From Enterobacter sp. RHBSTW-00175 (GTDB lineage Bacteria; Pseudomonadota; Gammaproteobacteria; Enterobacterales; Enterobacteriaceae), in contig NZ_CP055930.1 of NCBI RefSeq assembly GCF_013927005.1, positions 1,922,001 to 1,986,000 of the forward strand: 64,000 bases of DNA, given 5' to 3'. Position numbers and translations under genes: made by a program. How positions within the stretch are numbered: position 1 is the stretch's first letter; each line of letters starts with the position of its first letter. Below the pieces are notes generated by a model. The model did no database searches. It was not told where the DNA came from and was given only the letters and a program-made list of their open reading frames with translations. Below are positions 31,984 through 43,308 of the stretch, one piece after another.

Positions 31984-33369
31984 TTATTCCTCCACTTTCT
32001 GCGTGGAGGCACGGCGGCCAAGGCCAAACAACTTGTACCCTGCAGTCACGGCGGCCAGGAAGATCATCCCGACAAACAGCGACATGCGAGTATCGTCATT
32101 AAAGTACATACCGATTAAAACGCAAATCAGGAACGCCATCGTTAAATAGTTCGCCCACGGGAACAGAATTGAGCGGAACGGATGGCTGGCAATGGCCTTC
32201 TTGTGCGCCTGACGGAAACGCAACTGGCTAATCAGGATCACAAACCACGGGATCATCCCTGGCAGCACGCTGGCGCTATACACATAGACAAACACGCGCT
32301 GTGGATTCGGGATGATGTAGTTCAGGCATGAACCAATCAGCAGGATTGCAATCGATACCGCCACGCCCGCAACCGGAACGCCCGTACGAGAAACTTTCCC
32401 CATTGCCACTGGCAACTGGTTGTTTTTGGAAAGCGCATACAGCATCCGGCCACAGCTGTACATTCCGCTGTTACAACCAGACAGCGCAGCCGTCAGTACC
32501 ACAAAGTTGATGATCCCTGCCGCCGCGGTGATACCAATTTTCGCGAAGGTTAAAACAAACGGGCTACCGGTCGTGCCGATTTCATTCCATGGGAAGATAG
32601 TCACGATGACGAAGATCGCGCCCACATAGAAAATCAGGATGCGCCACAGCACTTTGCCTACCGCACTACGCAGCGTAACCTGCGGGTTTTTCGCTTCACC
32701 GGCGGTAATACCAATCAGTTCAACACCCTGATAAGAGGCCACGACGATACACAGCGCTGTCAGGAGGCCCTTCCAGCCACCAGCGAAGAAGCCGCCGTTC
32801 TCGGTCAGGTTACCAAAGCCGATGGCGTGTCCACCGTTGCCAATACCGAAGAAGATAACGCCCAGGCCGACCACAATCATCACAATGATGGTGGTGACTT
32901 TGATCATCGCGAACCAGAATTCAATCTCACCGTACAGACGCACGGCGGCAAGGTTGGCCAGTGCGACCAGCCCCACGGCGATAAGCGCAGGTATCCACTG
33001 CACCATATCCGGGAACCAGAACTGCACGTAGACCCCTATCGCGGTGATTTCCGAGATACCAACGGCCATCCACATAAACCAGTACGACCAGGCTGTCAGA
33101 TAGCCAAAGAACGGGCTCATATAACGGTGTGCGTATACGGCGAATGAACCGGCCACCGGCTCCAGGAAGAGCATTTCGCCCATCGAACGCATGATGAAGA
33201 AAACGAACAGCCCGGCGATGATATACGCCAGTAATACAGACGGGCCTGCCCACTTGAGCGTACTTGCGGAGCCCATAAACAGGCCAACGCCGATAGTGCC
33301 GCCCAGCGCTATCAATTCAATATGTCGAGCCTCCAGCCCACGCTGAAGCTCTGGTTTTTTCTCTGCCAT
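31984..33369 (-). CDS. yifK: Amino-acid permease of the APC family (YifK)
   Basis: YifK is an inner-membrane amino-acid permease with 12 predicted helices and 461 residues. The N-terminal [20 protein letters not shown] motif is the signature of the AAT subfamily. Threonine and serine are reported substrates in Salmonella. It lies between the wec operon and the tRNA genes and probably forms an operon with the latter. A CA-rich leader next to the ribosome binding site points to control by GcvB. Confidence 0.95.
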   Translation of the reverse strand: MAEKKPELQRGLEARHIELIALGGTIGVGLFMGSASTLKWAGPSVLLAYIIAGLFVFFIMRSMGEMLFLEPVAGSFAVYAHRYMSPFFGYLTAWSYWFMWMAVGISEITAIGVYVQFWFPDMVQWIPALIAVGLVALANLAAVRLYGEIEFWFAMIKVTTIIVMIVVGLGVIFFGIGNGGHAIGFGNLTENGGFFAGGWKGLLTALCIVVASYQGVELIGITAGEAKNPQVTLRSAVGKVLWRILIFYVGAIFVIVTIFPWNEIGTTGSPFVLTFAKIGITAAAGIINFVVLTAALSGCNSGMYSCGRMLYALSKNNQLPVAMGKVSRTGVPVAGVAVSIAILLIGSCLNYIIPNPQRVFVYVYSASVLPGMIPWFVILISQLRFRQAHKKAIASHPFRSILFPWANYLTMAFLICVLIGMYFNDDTRMSLFVGMIFLAAVTAGYKLFGLGRRASTQKVEE

Positions 33370-33377
33370 AAATCCTC

Positions 33378-33388
33378 GGTTGTGTTTG
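33378..33388 (-). promoter_or_regulatory. Candidate GcvB sRNA target site in the yifK leader
   Basis: CAAACACAACC on the minus strand, directly before the GAGGAT ribosome binding site, is complementary to the GU-rich seed of GcvB. yifK is a reported GcvB target in Salmonella. The gcvB gene itself is not in the window. Confidence 0.6.
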
Positions 33389-33564
33389 CCGTTTCCCGGT
33401 TTTTACCGGTTATATTTTTTGGGGTACTGAAATATGCGGGGGAATGGTTTCTTAAATTCTGCCAAATGGCAAACGATGCATTAAAAAAATGAATGTATTG
33501 CACAGATACGCAGCAGTTTTGCAGGGGAGTTGCAGCGCGAACAGCATATCGCGCTACATTTTGA

Positions 33565-34305
33565 TTACATTTTTCCGGTGTAGTGCCAGGTGAGATACCG
33601 CAGCAGACGGATCTGCCGTTTGATACGTGTAGGCTGAGATAAAAGACGATACAGCCATTCCAGCCCCAGGCGCTGCCACACCTTCGGTGCACGTTTAACA
33701 TGGCCGGTAAAGACATCGTAAGTGCCGCCAACCCCCATGTAGAGCGCATTCGGGCACACAAGACGGCAATCACGCATCAGGATCTCCTGGCGCGGAGACC
33801 CCATCGCCACCGTCACTATCTTCGCGCCGCTGTCGCGCACGCGTTCAAACAGCGCCTGCCGGTCTTCTGGTTTGAAATACCCATCCTGGCAGCCAACGAT
33901 ATTTACATTCCACTGGCCACGCAGCTTCTGTTCCGTCTGTGCCAGTACATCTGGCTTACCACCGATAAGGAATACGGGCGTGCCTTCAGCCCCTGCACGC
34001 GCCATCAGTGCTTCCCACAGGTCTGCACCCGCGACACGAGAGACCTGCGCACCCGGGTATTTTTTACGGACAGAACGTACCACGCTGATACCGTCTGCGT
34101 ATTTAAACTCTGCGGCTTCTATCAGGCTTTTCACTTCAGCGTTATCTTCTATCGCCAGCATCTTTTCTGCGTTGATGGCCACCAGCGTGCCCGATTTCAT
34201 CTGCCCTTCAGAGAACAGATAATCCAGCGCGTGTTGCATATCACGCCAGCCAATAAGCTGTATGCCGCGCAGCGCGTAGAGCGGCGCGGAAGTCGTGTCA
34301 GTCAT
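33565..34305 (-). CDS. wecG: UDP-N-acetyl-D-mannosaminuronic acid transferase (ECA)
   Basis: WecG adds ManNAcA to GlcNAc-PP-undecaprenol to make ECA lipid II, at the inner face of the inner membrane. At 246 residues it belongs to the WecG/TagA/CpsF glycosyltransferase family, with the motif AMGSPRQE and [10 protein letters not shown]. It is the last gene of the wec operon, 12 bases after wzyE. Confidence 0.96.
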   Translation of the reverse strand: MTDTTSAPLYALRGIQLIGWRDMQHALDYLFSEGQMKSGTLVAINAEKMLAIEDNAEVKSLIEAAEFKYADGISVVRSVRKKYPGAQVSRVAGADLWEALMARAGAEGTPVFLIGGKPDVLAQTEQKLRGQWNVNIVGCQDGYFKPEDRQALFERVRDSGAKIVTVAMGSPRQEILMRDCRLVCPNALYMGVGGTYDVFTGHVKRAPKVWQRLGLEWLYRLLSQPTRIKRQIRLLRYLTWHYTGKM

Positions 34306-34316
34306 AACATCCTTAC

Positions 34317-35669
34317 TCAGACTTGCGAAAGCGTTCTGCTGCCGCGTGGCTCGCGCTTATGCACAAGCCCCGCGCTGTCAAACAACCAGTACAACAGTTT
34401 TGCCAGCAGCAGGCAGACGCCGAAAATTACCATGAAGAAAACCACGCGCGACACGAACGAATCCAGACCTTCGCGCGCCAGAACGATCATATTGAAAATG
34501 GCCCCAAAACAGAAACTGTGCAATATCGCTGCTTTGTAGCGATTCGTCTCTTCATTGCCGCGCTGATAAAGCCAGTCAAACCACTTAATGATTAACCCGA
34601 CCACAACCGCGCCCGGCAGGATAAACCATGTGCCACCCATCACCACCAGCGAGCCAATCAGCGTGGGTGAAATCGCCAGCCCGGAGTGGTTGTTGAGTAC
34701 CTCCCAGGTGAAGTAATTCGCCGTATTCAGCACAATACCTGGGCGGTCCGGCCACAGCCACGTCGGAATAAAGACGTAGAAATCACGCACAATCGGCGCC
34801 AGCCCCTGGAAATCAATCTTGTCGTAGTTTTGCAGCAACAGCGCCAGGTTCTCCCACGGCGAGAAGGTGTCGCGCGTGAGATACAGGAAAGTGTAAAACG
34901 CTTCATCACCGGACACGTTCATTCCGTAGCGCTTGAGCGCCAGCCAGAACATCCCCACGATACCAAACACCCCTGCCGCCGCCAGCATCCACAGCGAGAT
35001 CCAACCGCGAATGATGCCGATAAACAGGAAGATGGCGAACGCGATAATGATGTTGGCACGCGTACCACCAACAATCATGTAGGTCAGCACGCCAAACGCG
35101 ACAGTACTGACCAGGAAAAACAGCCAGGCTTTGCTGTCCTGACGCAGGAAAAAGACCACCAGCATCGCCGGGATGAAGAAGTAGAAGAAGCGCTTAAGTG
35201 CCACACCTGAAACTTCTGCGGAAAATATCTGGCTGTAGGACTGCAACTTAAACAGCAGAAAACCGTTATGCATAAAGAAGATGCCCACGCTCACCAGCGC
35301 AATGGCCATCAGCATCACCCATGTCAGATGCGTCTCGACCCGGTTCATGGTAAAGAGCGCCCGGCGTGGTGCAGTGTCTTTTGCTGAACGCAGGCGCGTC
35401 TTATAAGCGACGTAGTAAACCGCGTAGAAACAGGTTGCCGACAGTAATGCCTGCATCAGGATCTCCGGCGGGGCGACACTTACGTCAAACCGGAAAACCA
35501 AAATACTGGTCAGCGGGAAACCAAAGTAAAAGGTCAGCAGGAACAGCAGCGAGAAAAAGACGTTGAAGTTAAAGCGCACGCGCCGGAATTCAAACCAGGT
35601 AAGCGTGGCGATAAATAAGGTACTCAGAAGCCAAATCACCAACAAGCCGCTAAATTGCAACTGGCTCAT
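34317..35669 (-). CDS. wzyE: ECA polymerase
   Basis: WzyE joins ECA trisaccharide repeats at the periplasmic side of the inner membrane. It is a polytopic membrane protein of 450 residues. I chose the start [13 protein letters not shown], which matches the family; the frame is open 13 codons further up into wecF. Its start overlaps the wecF stop by four bases. Confidence 0.95.
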   Translation of the reverse strand: MSQLQFSGLLVIWLLSTLFIATLTWFEFRRVRFNFNVFFSLLFLLTFYFGFPLTSILVFRFDVSVAPPEILMQALLSATCFYAVYYVAYKTRLRSAKDTAPRRALFTMNRVETHLTWVMLMAIALVSVGIFFMHNGFLLFKLQSYSQIFSAEVSGVALKRFFYFFIPAMLVVFFLRQDSKAWLFFLVSTVAFGVLTYMIVGGTRANIIIAFAIFLFIGIIRGWISLWMLAAAGVFGIVGMFWLALKRYGMNVSGDEAFYTFLYLTRDTFSPWENLALLLQNYDKIDFQGLAPIVRDFYVFIPTWLWPDRPGIVLNTANYFTWEVLNNHSGLAISPTLIGSLVVMGGTWFILPGAVVVGLIIKWFDWLYQRGNEETNRYKAAILHSFCFGAIFNMIVLAREGLDSFVSRVVFFMVIFGVCLLLAKLLYWLFDSAGLVHKREPRGSRTLSQV

Positions 35670-36745
35670 GCATTGTCTCCTGAAGCGATACGCAGTGCAC
35701 GATGCCACGGCGTGAGGTAATTCGGGCTAAAAAAGTCGATGGCATTTTTATCCACCAGCGCCAGCTGACGCTGCGCTTCACGCACCACATCCACGGTAAG
35801 TGTGTCTGTGGTAAACAGCACCGGTAGATGCTGCGCGGCCATATCCTGCCAGAACGGGTTTTCGCGATTAAGCACGCACGGAATACCAGCCTGAATAAGC
35901 AGGCACAACGTGCCGATCCCCTGCTGGCGGGCAAAGATAAAATACCCCAGGTCGCACCGTCGCAACAGCGCGAGGTAGTCATCAAATTCCAGCTTATCGC
36001 TGAGAATTTGCACGTTCTGCGCACTAAACAGTGCCAAACCCTGCTGACGTACTTCGTCGATATACGCGTGATTATTCGCCGGATAACCCATCGGCACAAT
36101 GACATTCACCGTATCGCCAAACTGGCGATGGATCGCCTTCAGAGCCGCGACATGTTCGTTACTGCGATCGCCGGAGTTACCCACCAGAATCGTCAGTTTT
36201 CCTTCCCGCGCGACATCATTTGCCATGGTGTTCAGCGCCGGGTCCATTCGGGTCGGGAAATAGAGCAGATCCCCGCGCACGTTCGGATGCAGTCGGGCAA
36301 AGTAACTGAGATCGCCTCGGGTGGCAAAAACACAGCCCACACGCCCCTGCGCCATCCGCCGCAGCGGATAGAAGAGGCGGAATTTCCAGCCACGGGACAC
36401 TTCATACAGATCCGCACCCCAGATATGCCAGCTGCACTGGGAAGGTTTAATCCCACCGCTTAACAGCGCCAGCCACAGGCCGGTATTGAACTGCCCGTGG
36501 AAAAAGAACCGCTGTTCACGGTTGGCCTTTGCTCTGGCCACGACCGCTTTCGCCAGCGCAGCCTTATCCGGCCAGAAGGTCACGTTTAGCGCCGGGTACG
36601 CCGCGCTCAGGCCATTCTCCTGGCCTGCAACCATAAACTCGCGCGCATCCGTACTGCCGGATGCCAGCTCATCATTGAAAAACCGCAGAACGGTCTGGTT
36701 ATGGTGTGGGATGTCCGATCCCAGAATGTGAATTAGTGCAGTCAT
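35666..36745 (-). CDS. wecF: dTDP-Fuc4NAc:lipid II Fuc4NAc transferase (ECA)
   Basis: WecF adds Fuc4NAc to make ECA lipid III in the cytoplasm. The 359-residue length is that of the family, and [16 protein letters not shown] is a typical N-terminus. Its sugar donor derives from dTDP-4-keto-6-deoxyglucose, whose two synthesis genes (rffH, rffG) are missing from this operon. It overlaps wzyE and wzxE by four bases each. Confidence 0.96.
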   Translation of the reverse strand: MTALIHILGSDIPHHNQTVLRFFNDELASGSTDAREFMVAGQENGLSAAYPALNVTFWPDKAALAKAVVARAKANREQRFFFHGQFNTGLWLALLSGGIKPSQCSWHIWGADLYEVSRGWKFRLFYPLRRMAQGRVGCVFATRGDLSYFARLHPNVRGDLLYFPTRMDPALNTMANDVAREGKLTILVGNSGDRSNEHVAALKAIHRQFGDTVNVIVPMGYPANNHAYIDEVRQQGLALFSAQNVQILSDKLEFDDYLALLRRCDLGYFIFARQQGIGTLCLLIQAGIPCVLNRENPFWQDMAAQHLPVLFTTDTLTVDVVREAQRQLALVDKNAIDFFSPNYLTPWHRALRIASGDNA

Positions 36746-37992
36746 GCGCGTTTACGCCAAAGTAAAAATACGCCGCAACAGGCAGCGAAATAAACAATGT
36801 AGGTTGCCATATAAGCCTGTGCCGCCCCCAGAGCGCCATGTGCGGGGATGAGCCAGTGTGAGAACGCAGTAAGGAGCGTAAACTGGCTAATCTCCGCCAG
36901 GATATACAACCGCAGCGAGGCTTTTGCTATCACCAGATAGCCGAATACGTAAGCACCTACTTTCAATACATCGCCCACCAGCTGCCAGGCAAACAGGTCG
37001 CGCATGGCGGCGAACTTCGCTGAGAACAGCAGCCAGATGGCTACATCACGCAACAGCCAGACGGTAAAACTGGCAACCGCAACAGCAGGAAGTACAAAGC
37101 GCAGGGAGCGGATTATCTCACGGGTGATCGCTTTTCTTTCGGTCAGGCGCGATAAGGTTGGCAGCAACCAGACGCTAAAGGAAGCCGTTATAAATTGGAG
37201 GTAGGCATCAGAAATGCTGCTCACGCCCTGCCAAATCCCCACTTCATCCCAGCTGTAATGCGCGGCCAGCAGGTTTCGCATCATCACGTAAGCCACAGGA
37301 ATGGTGACCGAGGTGATGAGCGCCATCAGGGTAAATTTACCTAGCTGCCCCGCCAGTGCTTTGTCCCACTGCGGTTTAAGGTAGTGCAGCGGGATAGTCC
37401 TCCGACGCATCAGCATGAACGCTGCTGGCACCACAACCAGCGCCGGAACCAGCGCCAGGCCCAACAACGCCCCTTCGTAACCGCCCAGGAGAAAACAAAA
37501 GTAGTAGGCTATCACCCCAATGATACTGCCGAGGATCAGCGCCAGCGCGTTTCCGGCGGCGTCACGAAAGCCTTTCATCAGCGCCAGCAGCAGGTTTGCC
37601 CAGGCAATCCCCATCTGCACCAGCGCAACCAGCCGCACCAGCCCCTGATAGTCAGCGTGACCAAACAGCCCCTGGCTGATGGGAGCTGAAGCCAGCAGGA
37701 ACACAACGGCCAGCAGCGTAGAGAACCCCAGCACCATCGCTGATGATGTTCCCACCACTGAACGCAGCTTTTCTGCATCATCATGATGTTGCGCGACAAA
37801 TTTGGTCACGCCGTTGAAGATCCCGGCACCTGCCAGAACACCCAGCACCGTGACCAGCTGACGGAAATTCCCCGCCAGCCCAACACCTGAAGGGCCAAAT
37901 GACACGGCCAGAAGCTTGACGACCAGCAACCCGGCGCCAATTTTTACAAGTGTGGACGCGGCGGTCCACACCGATGCTTTTGCCAGAGACAT
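36742..37992 (-). CDS. wzxE: ECA lipid III flippase
   Basis: WzxE moves undecaprenyl-linked ECA trisaccharide across the inner membrane. The 416-residue polytopic protein belongs to the MOP superfamily, with an N-terminal [21 protein letters not shown] and about twelve helices. It overlaps the wecF start by four bases and follows the wecE stop by one base. Confidence 0.96.
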   Translation of the reverse strand: MSLAKASVWTAASTLVKIGAGLLVVKLLAVSFGPSGVGLAGNFRQLVTVLGVLAGAGIFNGVTKFVAQHHDDAEKLRSVVGTSSAMVLGFSTLLAVVFLLASAPISQGLFGHADYQGLVRLVALVQMGIAWANLLLALMKGFRDAAGNALALILGSIIGVIAYYFCFLLGGYEGALLGLALVPALVVVPAAFMLMRRRTIPLHYLKPQWDKALAGQLGKFTLMALITSVTIPVAYVMMRNLLAAHYSWDEVGIWQGVSSISDAYLQFITASFSVWLLPTLSRLTERKAITREIIRSLRFVLPAVAVASFTVWLLRDVAIWLLFSAKFAAMRDLFAWQLVGDVLKVGAYVFGYLVIAKASLRLYILAEISQFTLLTAFSHWLIPAHGALGAAQAYMATYIVYFAACCGVFLLWRKRA

Positions 37993-37993
37993 A

Positions 37994-39124
37994 TCAGCCG
38001 AAATAACTCAGAAGGGTATTGATCACCGTACGCTGGTTAACCGGCGCGAGGTTGTAGAACAGTGGCAGGCGAAGCAAACGCTCACTTTCCTGCGTGGTGT
38101 AACGGTCTTCACCGGCAAACACCCCGAAGGCTTCTCCGGCCGGGCTGGAGTGCAGCGGAATGTAATGGAACACCGCCATAATTTCGGCTTCTTTAAGCCA
38201 CGCAATCAGCTGGCCGCGATCGTCATTATCGCGCAGCTTGATGTAGAACATATGAGCATTGTGGACGCAATCGGCCGGAATGGTCGGCAGCTCGATACGT
38301 CCGGCTTTTGCCAGCGGCTCCAGCGCATCGTAGTAGGTTTGCCACAGCGTCAGACGCTGCTGGTTAATGCGCTCTGCAGCTTCCAGCTGCGCCCACAGGT
38401 ATGCCGCCTGTAGGTCCGCCATCAGGTAGCTGGAACCAATATCGCGCCAGGTGTATTTATCCACCTGACCACGGAAGAACTGGCTACGGTTGGTGCCTTT
38501 TTCGCGGATCACCTCAGCACGCTCGACAAGCGCGCGGTCGTTAATCAGCGTCGCGCCGCCTTCACCGCCAGCGGTGTAGTTCTTGGTTTCGTGGAAGCTA
38601 AAACAGCCGATATGGCCAATCGTCCCGAGCGCACGGCCTTTGTAGGTGGACATCACACCCTGAGCGGCATCTTCCACCACGAACAGGTTATGCTTTTTGG
38701 CAATCGCCATGATGGTGTCCATTTCACAGGCCACACCCGCATAGTGAACCGGGACAATCGCCCGCGTTTTATCGGTGATCGCCGCTTCAATCAGCGTTTC
38801 GTCAATGTTCATGGTATCCGGGCGGATATCCACAAACACGATTTTGGCTCCGCGCAGCACAAACGCGTTCGCCGTGGAAACAAAGGTGTAGCTCGGCATG
38901 ATCACTTCGTCGCCAGGCTGGATATCCAGCAGCAGCGCGGCCATTTCCAGCGAAGCGGTACAGGATGGGGTCAGCAGGACTTTAGCACTGCGAAAACGCT
39001 GTTCCATCCACTGCTGGCAGCGACGGGTAAAACCGCCATCGCCGCAAAGTTTGCCGCTGCCCATAGCAGACTGCATATAGTCGAGTTCGGTTCCCACAAC
39101 GGGAGGCGCGTTAAATGGAATCAT
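37994..39124 (-). CDS. wecE: dTDP-4-amino-4,6-dideoxygalactose transaminase (ECA)
   Basis: WecE is a pyridoxal-phosphate enzyme that aminates dTDP-4-keto-6-deoxyglucose towards Fuc4NAc. It has the DegT/DnrJ/EryC1 fold, with the PLP lysine in FHETKNYTAGGEGG. The start MIPFNAPPVVG after AGGTGACAAG gives 376 residues, the family length; the upstream frame overlaps wecD and is not used. Its substrate must be made by enzymes encoded elsewhere. Confidence 0.96.
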   Translation of the reverse strand: MIPFNAPPVVGTELDYMQSAMGSGKLCGDGGFTRRCQQWMEQRFRSAKVLLTPSCTASLEMAALLLDIQPGDEVIMPSYTFVSTANAFVLRGAKIVFVDIRPDTMNIDETLIEAAITDKTRAIVPVHYAGVACEMDTIMAIAKKHNLFVVEDAAQGVMSTYKGRALGTIGHIGCFSFHETKNYTAGGEGGATLINDRALVERAEVIREKGTNRSQFFRGQVDKYTWRDIGSSYLMADLQAAYLWAQLEAAERINQQRLTLWQTYYDALEPLAKAGRIELPTIPADCVHNAHMFYIKLRDNDDRGQLIAWLKEAEIMAVFHYIPLHSSPAGEAFGVFAGEDRYTTQESERLLRLPLFYNLAPVNQRTVINTLLSYFG

Positions 39125-39128
39125 CTTG

Positions 39129-39812
39129 TCACCTGTATAACCAGTAAGCGGTTGCGTCGACGTTGGCGCCACTCGCGATATAACGTTTAAGCGCGGCGGT
39201 GTTGCCCATCTGGGTCGCCACCCGCAAAGTCGAAAGTTGATGTTGCTGCGCCCAGTGCAGCGCCGCCTGCATGAGTTTGTCGCCCATGCCCCGCCCGGCT
39301 AATAAGCCGATGCGCGCGTCATGATCACTGAGCTTACGTAGCGAGACAAATCCCTGAATCTGCCCATCGGGCGCGCGAAACACCAGGCAAACATGGTCAA
39401 ACGTGCCCTTTACCGCATTCTCTATCCACTGGGCATAAAAACGGCCACTGTCCTCGGGAGCATACCAGGGAGCGCGAAAGCGGCTCTGGGCAAAGGCCTG
39501 CGCTGCCATCTGACGCAGCACCGGGATATCCTCTGCCGTTGCGGTTTCGGCGCCAGCCGGGTCGTATTGAGCCACGGCGATAGAGAGATCAACCTCACCC
39601 TCTACCAGTTGAAATCCGTGCTGCTGAAGAGCATCCAGCAGGTCGCTGCGTCCCGCCGGAATTTTGGCCTGCACACGCTGCCACGCAGCAAAGTCTGCTG
39701 CTGCAAGCCCAGGCGCATCATCGCGCAGGCGCACTATTGCTGAAGGCAGGCCGAAGAAGGTACTTTCCCACTGGAGGGACTCAAGCACCCCGTTGAGGTC
39801 ACTCAACGCCAC
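39129..39812 (-). CDS. wecD: dTDP-fucosamine acetyltransferase (ECA)
   Basis: WecD acetylates the 4-amino sugar to dTDP-Fuc4NAc. It is a GNAT-type acetyltransferase of 227 residues, with the acetyl-CoA loop [15 protein letters not shown]. The start is a GTG inside the last codons of wecC, overlapping it by 10 bases. In E. coli, rffG and rffH lie between these two genes. Both WecC and WecD are full length here, so the junction is clean. Confidence 0.93.
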   Translation of the reverse strand: MALSDLNGVLESLQWESTFFGLPSAIVRLRDDAPGLAAADFAAWQRVQAKIPAGRSDLLDALQQHGFQLVEGEVDLSIAVAQYDPAGAETATAEDIPVLRQMAAQAFAQSRFRAPWYAPEDSGRFYAQWIENAVKGTFDHVCLVFRAPDGQIQGFVSLRKLSDHDARIGLLAGRGMGDKLMQAALHWAQQHQLSTLRVATQMGNTAALKRYIASGANVDATAYWLYR

Positions 39813-41065
39813 ACGCCTTTCGTATCAACAATATATTGCTGACGTACGGCATCACCTGAGATGGCTTTAAACGCTTTGTGATCCACCAGTAATACCAGCA
39901 CATCCGCTGTTGCCAGCGCGTCATCTAACGCCGTAAGCGTGCAATGGCCCGCCAGTTTTGCCGGAAGCTCATGAATGTTCGGCTCAACTACCAGCGTTTC
40001 ACCGCTGTGCCATTCGGCGATCATCTCAGCAATTTCCATTGCCGGGCTTTCGCGCAGATCGTCGATGTTTGGTTTGAATGCCAGACCAAAGCAGGCGATT
40101 TTCAGCTCATTGGCCCGTTTGCCGCTGTCTGCCAGGCAATCGGCTACCGTGGCTTTAACCTGGTTTAACACCCAGTGTGGTTTGCTGTCGTTCACTTCAC
40201 GGGCGGTACGGATCAGACGCGCCTGTGCCGGGTTTTGTGCCACGATGAACCACGGGTCGACGGCGATACAGTGCCCGCCCACGCCAGGACCTGGCTGAAG
40301 AATGTTCACACGCGGATGGCGATTAGCCAGGCTAATCAGTTCCCAGACATTAATCCCCTGTTCGGCACAAATCAGCGACAGTTCATTAGCAAACGCGATG
40401 TTGACGTCGCGGAAGCTGTTTTCCGTCAGCTTGCACATTTCAGCGGTGCGGGAGTTCGTCACCACACATTCGCCTTCGAGGAAAATCTTGTACAAAGCGC
40501 TGGCGCGTTCAGAGCAGACCGGTGTCATCCCGCCAATCACGCGGTCGTTTTTAATCAGCTCAACCATCACCTGCCCTGGCAGCACACGCTCCGGGCAGTA
40601 GGCGATGTTGATGTCAGCCTGTTCGCCCGCCTGCTGCGGGAAGCTTAAATCCGGGCGGGCTTCTGCCAGCCACTGTGCCATCTGTTCCGTAGCACCTACC
40701 GGAGAAGTCGACTCCAGGATCACCAGCGCGCCTTTTTTCAGCACCGGGGCAATGGATTTTGCTGCCGCCTCGACGTAAACCATGTCAGGCTCATGCTCGC
40801 CTTTAAAAGGTGTGGGAACGGCAATCAGGAAGGCATCAGCCTCCACCGGCGTGGTGCTGGCTTTCAGGAATCCGCCCTCAACGGCGGCCTTAACCACGCG
40901 GTCGAGATCCGGCTCCACGATATGAATTTCGCCACGGTTAATGGTTTCCACCGCGCGGGCGTTGATGTCCACGCCTACAACCTGTTTTTGACGAGAGGCA
41001 AAGGCCGCCGCAGTGGGCAGCCCAATGTAGCCAAGACCAATGACAGAGATGGTAGTAAAACTCAT
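39803..41065 (-). CDS. wecC: UDP-N-acetyl-D-mannosamine dehydrogenase (ECA)
   Basis: WecC oxidises UDP-ManNAc to UDP-ManNAcA with NAD. The Rossmann motif is [12 protein letters not shown], and the catalytic cysteine lies in [12 protein letters not shown]. It has 420 residues and ends in the family's usual DTKGVWR. Its start overlaps the wecB stop by four bases. Confidence 0.97.
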   Translation of the reverse strand: MSFTTISVIGLGYIGLPTAAAFASRQKQVVGVDINARAVETINRGEIHIVEPDLDRVVKAAVEGGFLKASTTPVEADAFLIAVPTPFKGEHEPDMVYVEAAAKSIAPVLKKGALVILESTSPVGATEQMAQWLAEARPDLSFPQQAGEQADINIAYCPERVLPGQVMVELIKNDRVIGGMTPVCSERASALYKIFLEGECVVTNSRTAEMCKLTENSFRDVNIAFANELSLICAEQGINVWELISLANRHPRVNILQPGPGVGGHCIAVDPWFIVAQNPAQARLIRTAREVNDSKPHWVLNQVKATVADCLADSGKRANELKIACFGLAFKPNIDDLRESPAMEIAEMIAEWHSGETLVVEPNIHELPAKLAGHCTLTALDDALATADVLVLLVDHKAFKAISGDAVRQQYIVDTKGVWR

Positions 41066-42192
41066 AGCGATACCCGATTGTGTTTAAGTGCGTGCAAAAT
41101 ACGACCACAAGCCTGCCCATCGCCATACGGGTTATGGGCCCGGCTCATCGCCTGATACTCTTCATCGTCGTGCAGCAAGCGCGTGACTTGCTCGACGATA
41201 TGACGGCTGTCCGTGCCCACCAGACGTACCGTGCCGGCTTTTACCGCTTCGGGGCGTTCTGTGGTTTCACGCATCACCAGCACCGGCTTACCAAGCGAAG
41301 GCGCTTCTTCCTGAATACCGCCGGAATCCGTCAGGATCAGCCAGGCATGGTTCATCAGCCAGACAAACGGCATGTAATCCTGCGGCTCGATCAGGAACAC
41401 GTTCTCAACGTGGCCCAGAATACGGTTCACCGGCTCGCTGACGTTAGGATTGAGGTGCACCGGATAAACAATCTGTACGTCTTTGTTTTCTGCGGCGATC
41501 TCGGCCAGCGCATGACAAATTTGTTCAAAACCCCGGCCGAAGCTTTCGCGACGGTGGCCGGTGACCAGAATGGTCTTTTTATCGTTGCTCAGGAACGGAT
41601 AGCGCGCAGTCAGCTCGCTTTGCAGGCTATCATTCGTCAGCACGCGATCGCGTACCCAAATCAGCGCATCAATGACGGTATTTCCGGTGACGAAAATTTT
41701 CTTATCCGCGATATTTTCGCGCAGCAAATTCTGACGGGAGTTTTCCGTTGGCGCGAAGTGATACATCGCCAGGTGTCCGGTCAGCGTGCGGTTGGCTTCT
41801 TCCGGCCACGGTGAGTAGAGATTACCGGTACGCAGCCCTGCTTCAACATGGCCGACGGGAATACGCTGATAAAACGCAGCCAGACTCGTCGCAACAGTCG
41901 TTGTGGTGTCGCCATGCACCAGCACGACATCAGGCTTAAACGACTCCAGAATAGGTTTCAGCCCTTCCAGAATACGGCAGGTAATCTCCGTCAGCCCTTG
42001 CCCCGGTTTCATGATATTCAGATCGTAATCCGGGACGATGGAAAAGAGCGTTAACACCTGATCGAGCATCTCCCGGTGCTGGGCAGTGACACACACTCTC
42101 GCTTCAAAATCAGGATCCCTGGCCAGCGCATGAACCAGAGGTGCCATCTTAATGGCCTCCGGCCGGGTGCCAAATACGGTTAGTACTTTCAC
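41062..42192 (-). CDS. wecB: UDP-N-acetylglucosamine 2-epimerase (ECA)
   Basis: WecB converts UDP-GlcNAc to UDP-ManNAc. The 376-residue protein begins [19 protein letters not shown], as non-hydrolysing 2-epimerases do, and has [11 protein letters not shown] and [19 protein letters not shown]. It is followed by wecC with a four-base overlap. Confidence 0.97.
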   Translation of the reverse strand: MKVLTVFGTRPEAIKMAPLVHALARDPDFEARVCVTAQHREMLDQVLTLFSIVPDYDLNIMKPGQGLTEITCRILEGLKPILESFKPDVVLVHGDTTTTVATSLAAFYQRIPVGHVEAGLRTGNLYSPWPEEANRTLTGHLAMYHFAPTENSRQNLLRENIADKKIFVTGNTVIDALIWVRDRVLTNDSLQSELTARYPFLSNDKKTILVTGHRRESFGRGFEQICHALAEIAAENKDVQIVYPVHLNPNVSEPVNRILGHVENVFLIEPQDYMPFVWLMNHAWLILTDSGGIQEEAPSLGKPVLVMRETTERPEAVKAGTVRLVGTDSRHIVEQVTRLLHDDEEYQAMSRAHNPYGDGQACGRILHALKHNRVSL

Positions 42193-42249
42193 ATCGATTC
42201 TCTTCGATTAGCCGATGAAGGCAGTTAGCCTTCATCGTAGATGGCCTTC

Positions 42250-43296
42250 TTAATTTTTGCGGCGACGTGATAACGCCACACCCGCGCCAGTCAGAGCGCC
42301 AACAATTCCCCACATAATCATCAGGAACGCGCGACGCGGACTATCGCGTTTTACAGGTTCTTCAGGCGTACGCAAATAACGATAGGTCTGAAAACGTGGG
42401 TCCAGAGTCGGACCAACATTCAGGGTGTTCAGCATCGCGCGATTTTGATCGTAGTCGAGGTCAAAATCAGGCCCGACAGCCTGCTGGTTTTCCAGACGCG
42501 CCTGCAACATTGGGCGTCCAAGCAGGAACATTTCTGAATCAGGCAGTTCATCAGCCGGAACGTCAGTTTCGCTGCGCGAGATATTGCGTTGTTCCGCAAT
42601 CTTCAGCGCCTGCTCAATATTGTGTACCCGACGGGCAAAGATAGCTTTTGCCACTTCTTCCTGACGTTTCACCTGCGCTTTCATCTGGATGGTACGCGCG
42701 GCCCATGCGCCTTTGAGCTCATCATTCAGATGGCTTGCCGCGCGCTGGCTGGCAAAGGCCACATACTGACGCAGCAAGTTATTGGCATCCGGCGCCGTTT
42801 CGGCCACCAGCTTCACGTTGTCGTTCAGGTTGCGCAGCGCATCCCCTGGCGTGAACTGGATGTTGTTAATCATGTCGTCCAGCAGCCCGGCATCGACTTT
42901 ACTGTTGCCGACCATGCGTTGCTTGTAATAATCGGTCTGGGACCAGAAATCACGGCGGGTATCCCAGGACGCCAGTTGCATCACGAATTCTTTATAGGCC
43001 TCATCCATCACTGAGGCCTGGTCTGGCGTGGCCAGATTCGCTTTGATATCCAGATTACGCAGGAACTGCTGCTGCGAGTAGAACCCGCCGAGCATGTTGA
43101 CCGTTGGTCTGTCCGTAATGGCGGTTGCGCTCCACTCCTGTTTTGCAAAGAAGGTATACGCGAGCGCGATTAACGCGAACCCCAACGCAACACCTGCAAT
43201 CCACAGTTTGCCCGCCCATAAAACGCGAAACAAGCCACGTATATCCAGCTCATTCTCGGTCATCTCTGATTTAGCTCCCGCCAACGGTTGAGTCAT
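42250..43296 (-). CDS. wzzE: ECA chain-length regulator
   Basis: WzzE sets the modal length of ECA chains. It has two membrane helices, about residues 30-50 and 325-345, flanking a periplasmic coiled-coil domain, and 348 residues. The C-terminal helix is preceded by the proline-rich PVKRDSPRRAF. I use the ATG rather than a preceding GTG, so the length equals the family's. It follows wecA by 12 bases. Confidence 0.95.
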   Translation of the reverse strand: MTQPLAGAKSEMTENELDIRGLFRVLWAGKLWIAGVALGFALIALAYTFFAKQEWSATAITDRPTVNMLGGFYSQQQFLRNLDIKANLATPDQASVMDEAYKEFVMQLASWDTRRDFWSQTDYYKQRMVGNSKVDAGLLDDMINNIQFTPGDALRNLNDNVKLVAETAPDANNLLRQYVAFASQRAASHLNDELKGAWAARTIQMKAQVKRQEEVAKAIFARRVHNIEQALKIAEQRNISRSETDVPADELPDSEMFLLGRPMLQARLENQQAVGPDFDLDYDQNRAMLNTLNVGPTLDPRFQTYRYLRTPEEPVKRDSPRRAFLMIMWGIVGALTGAGVALSRRRKN

Positions 43297-43308
43297 CACG
43301 ATCCCAGT

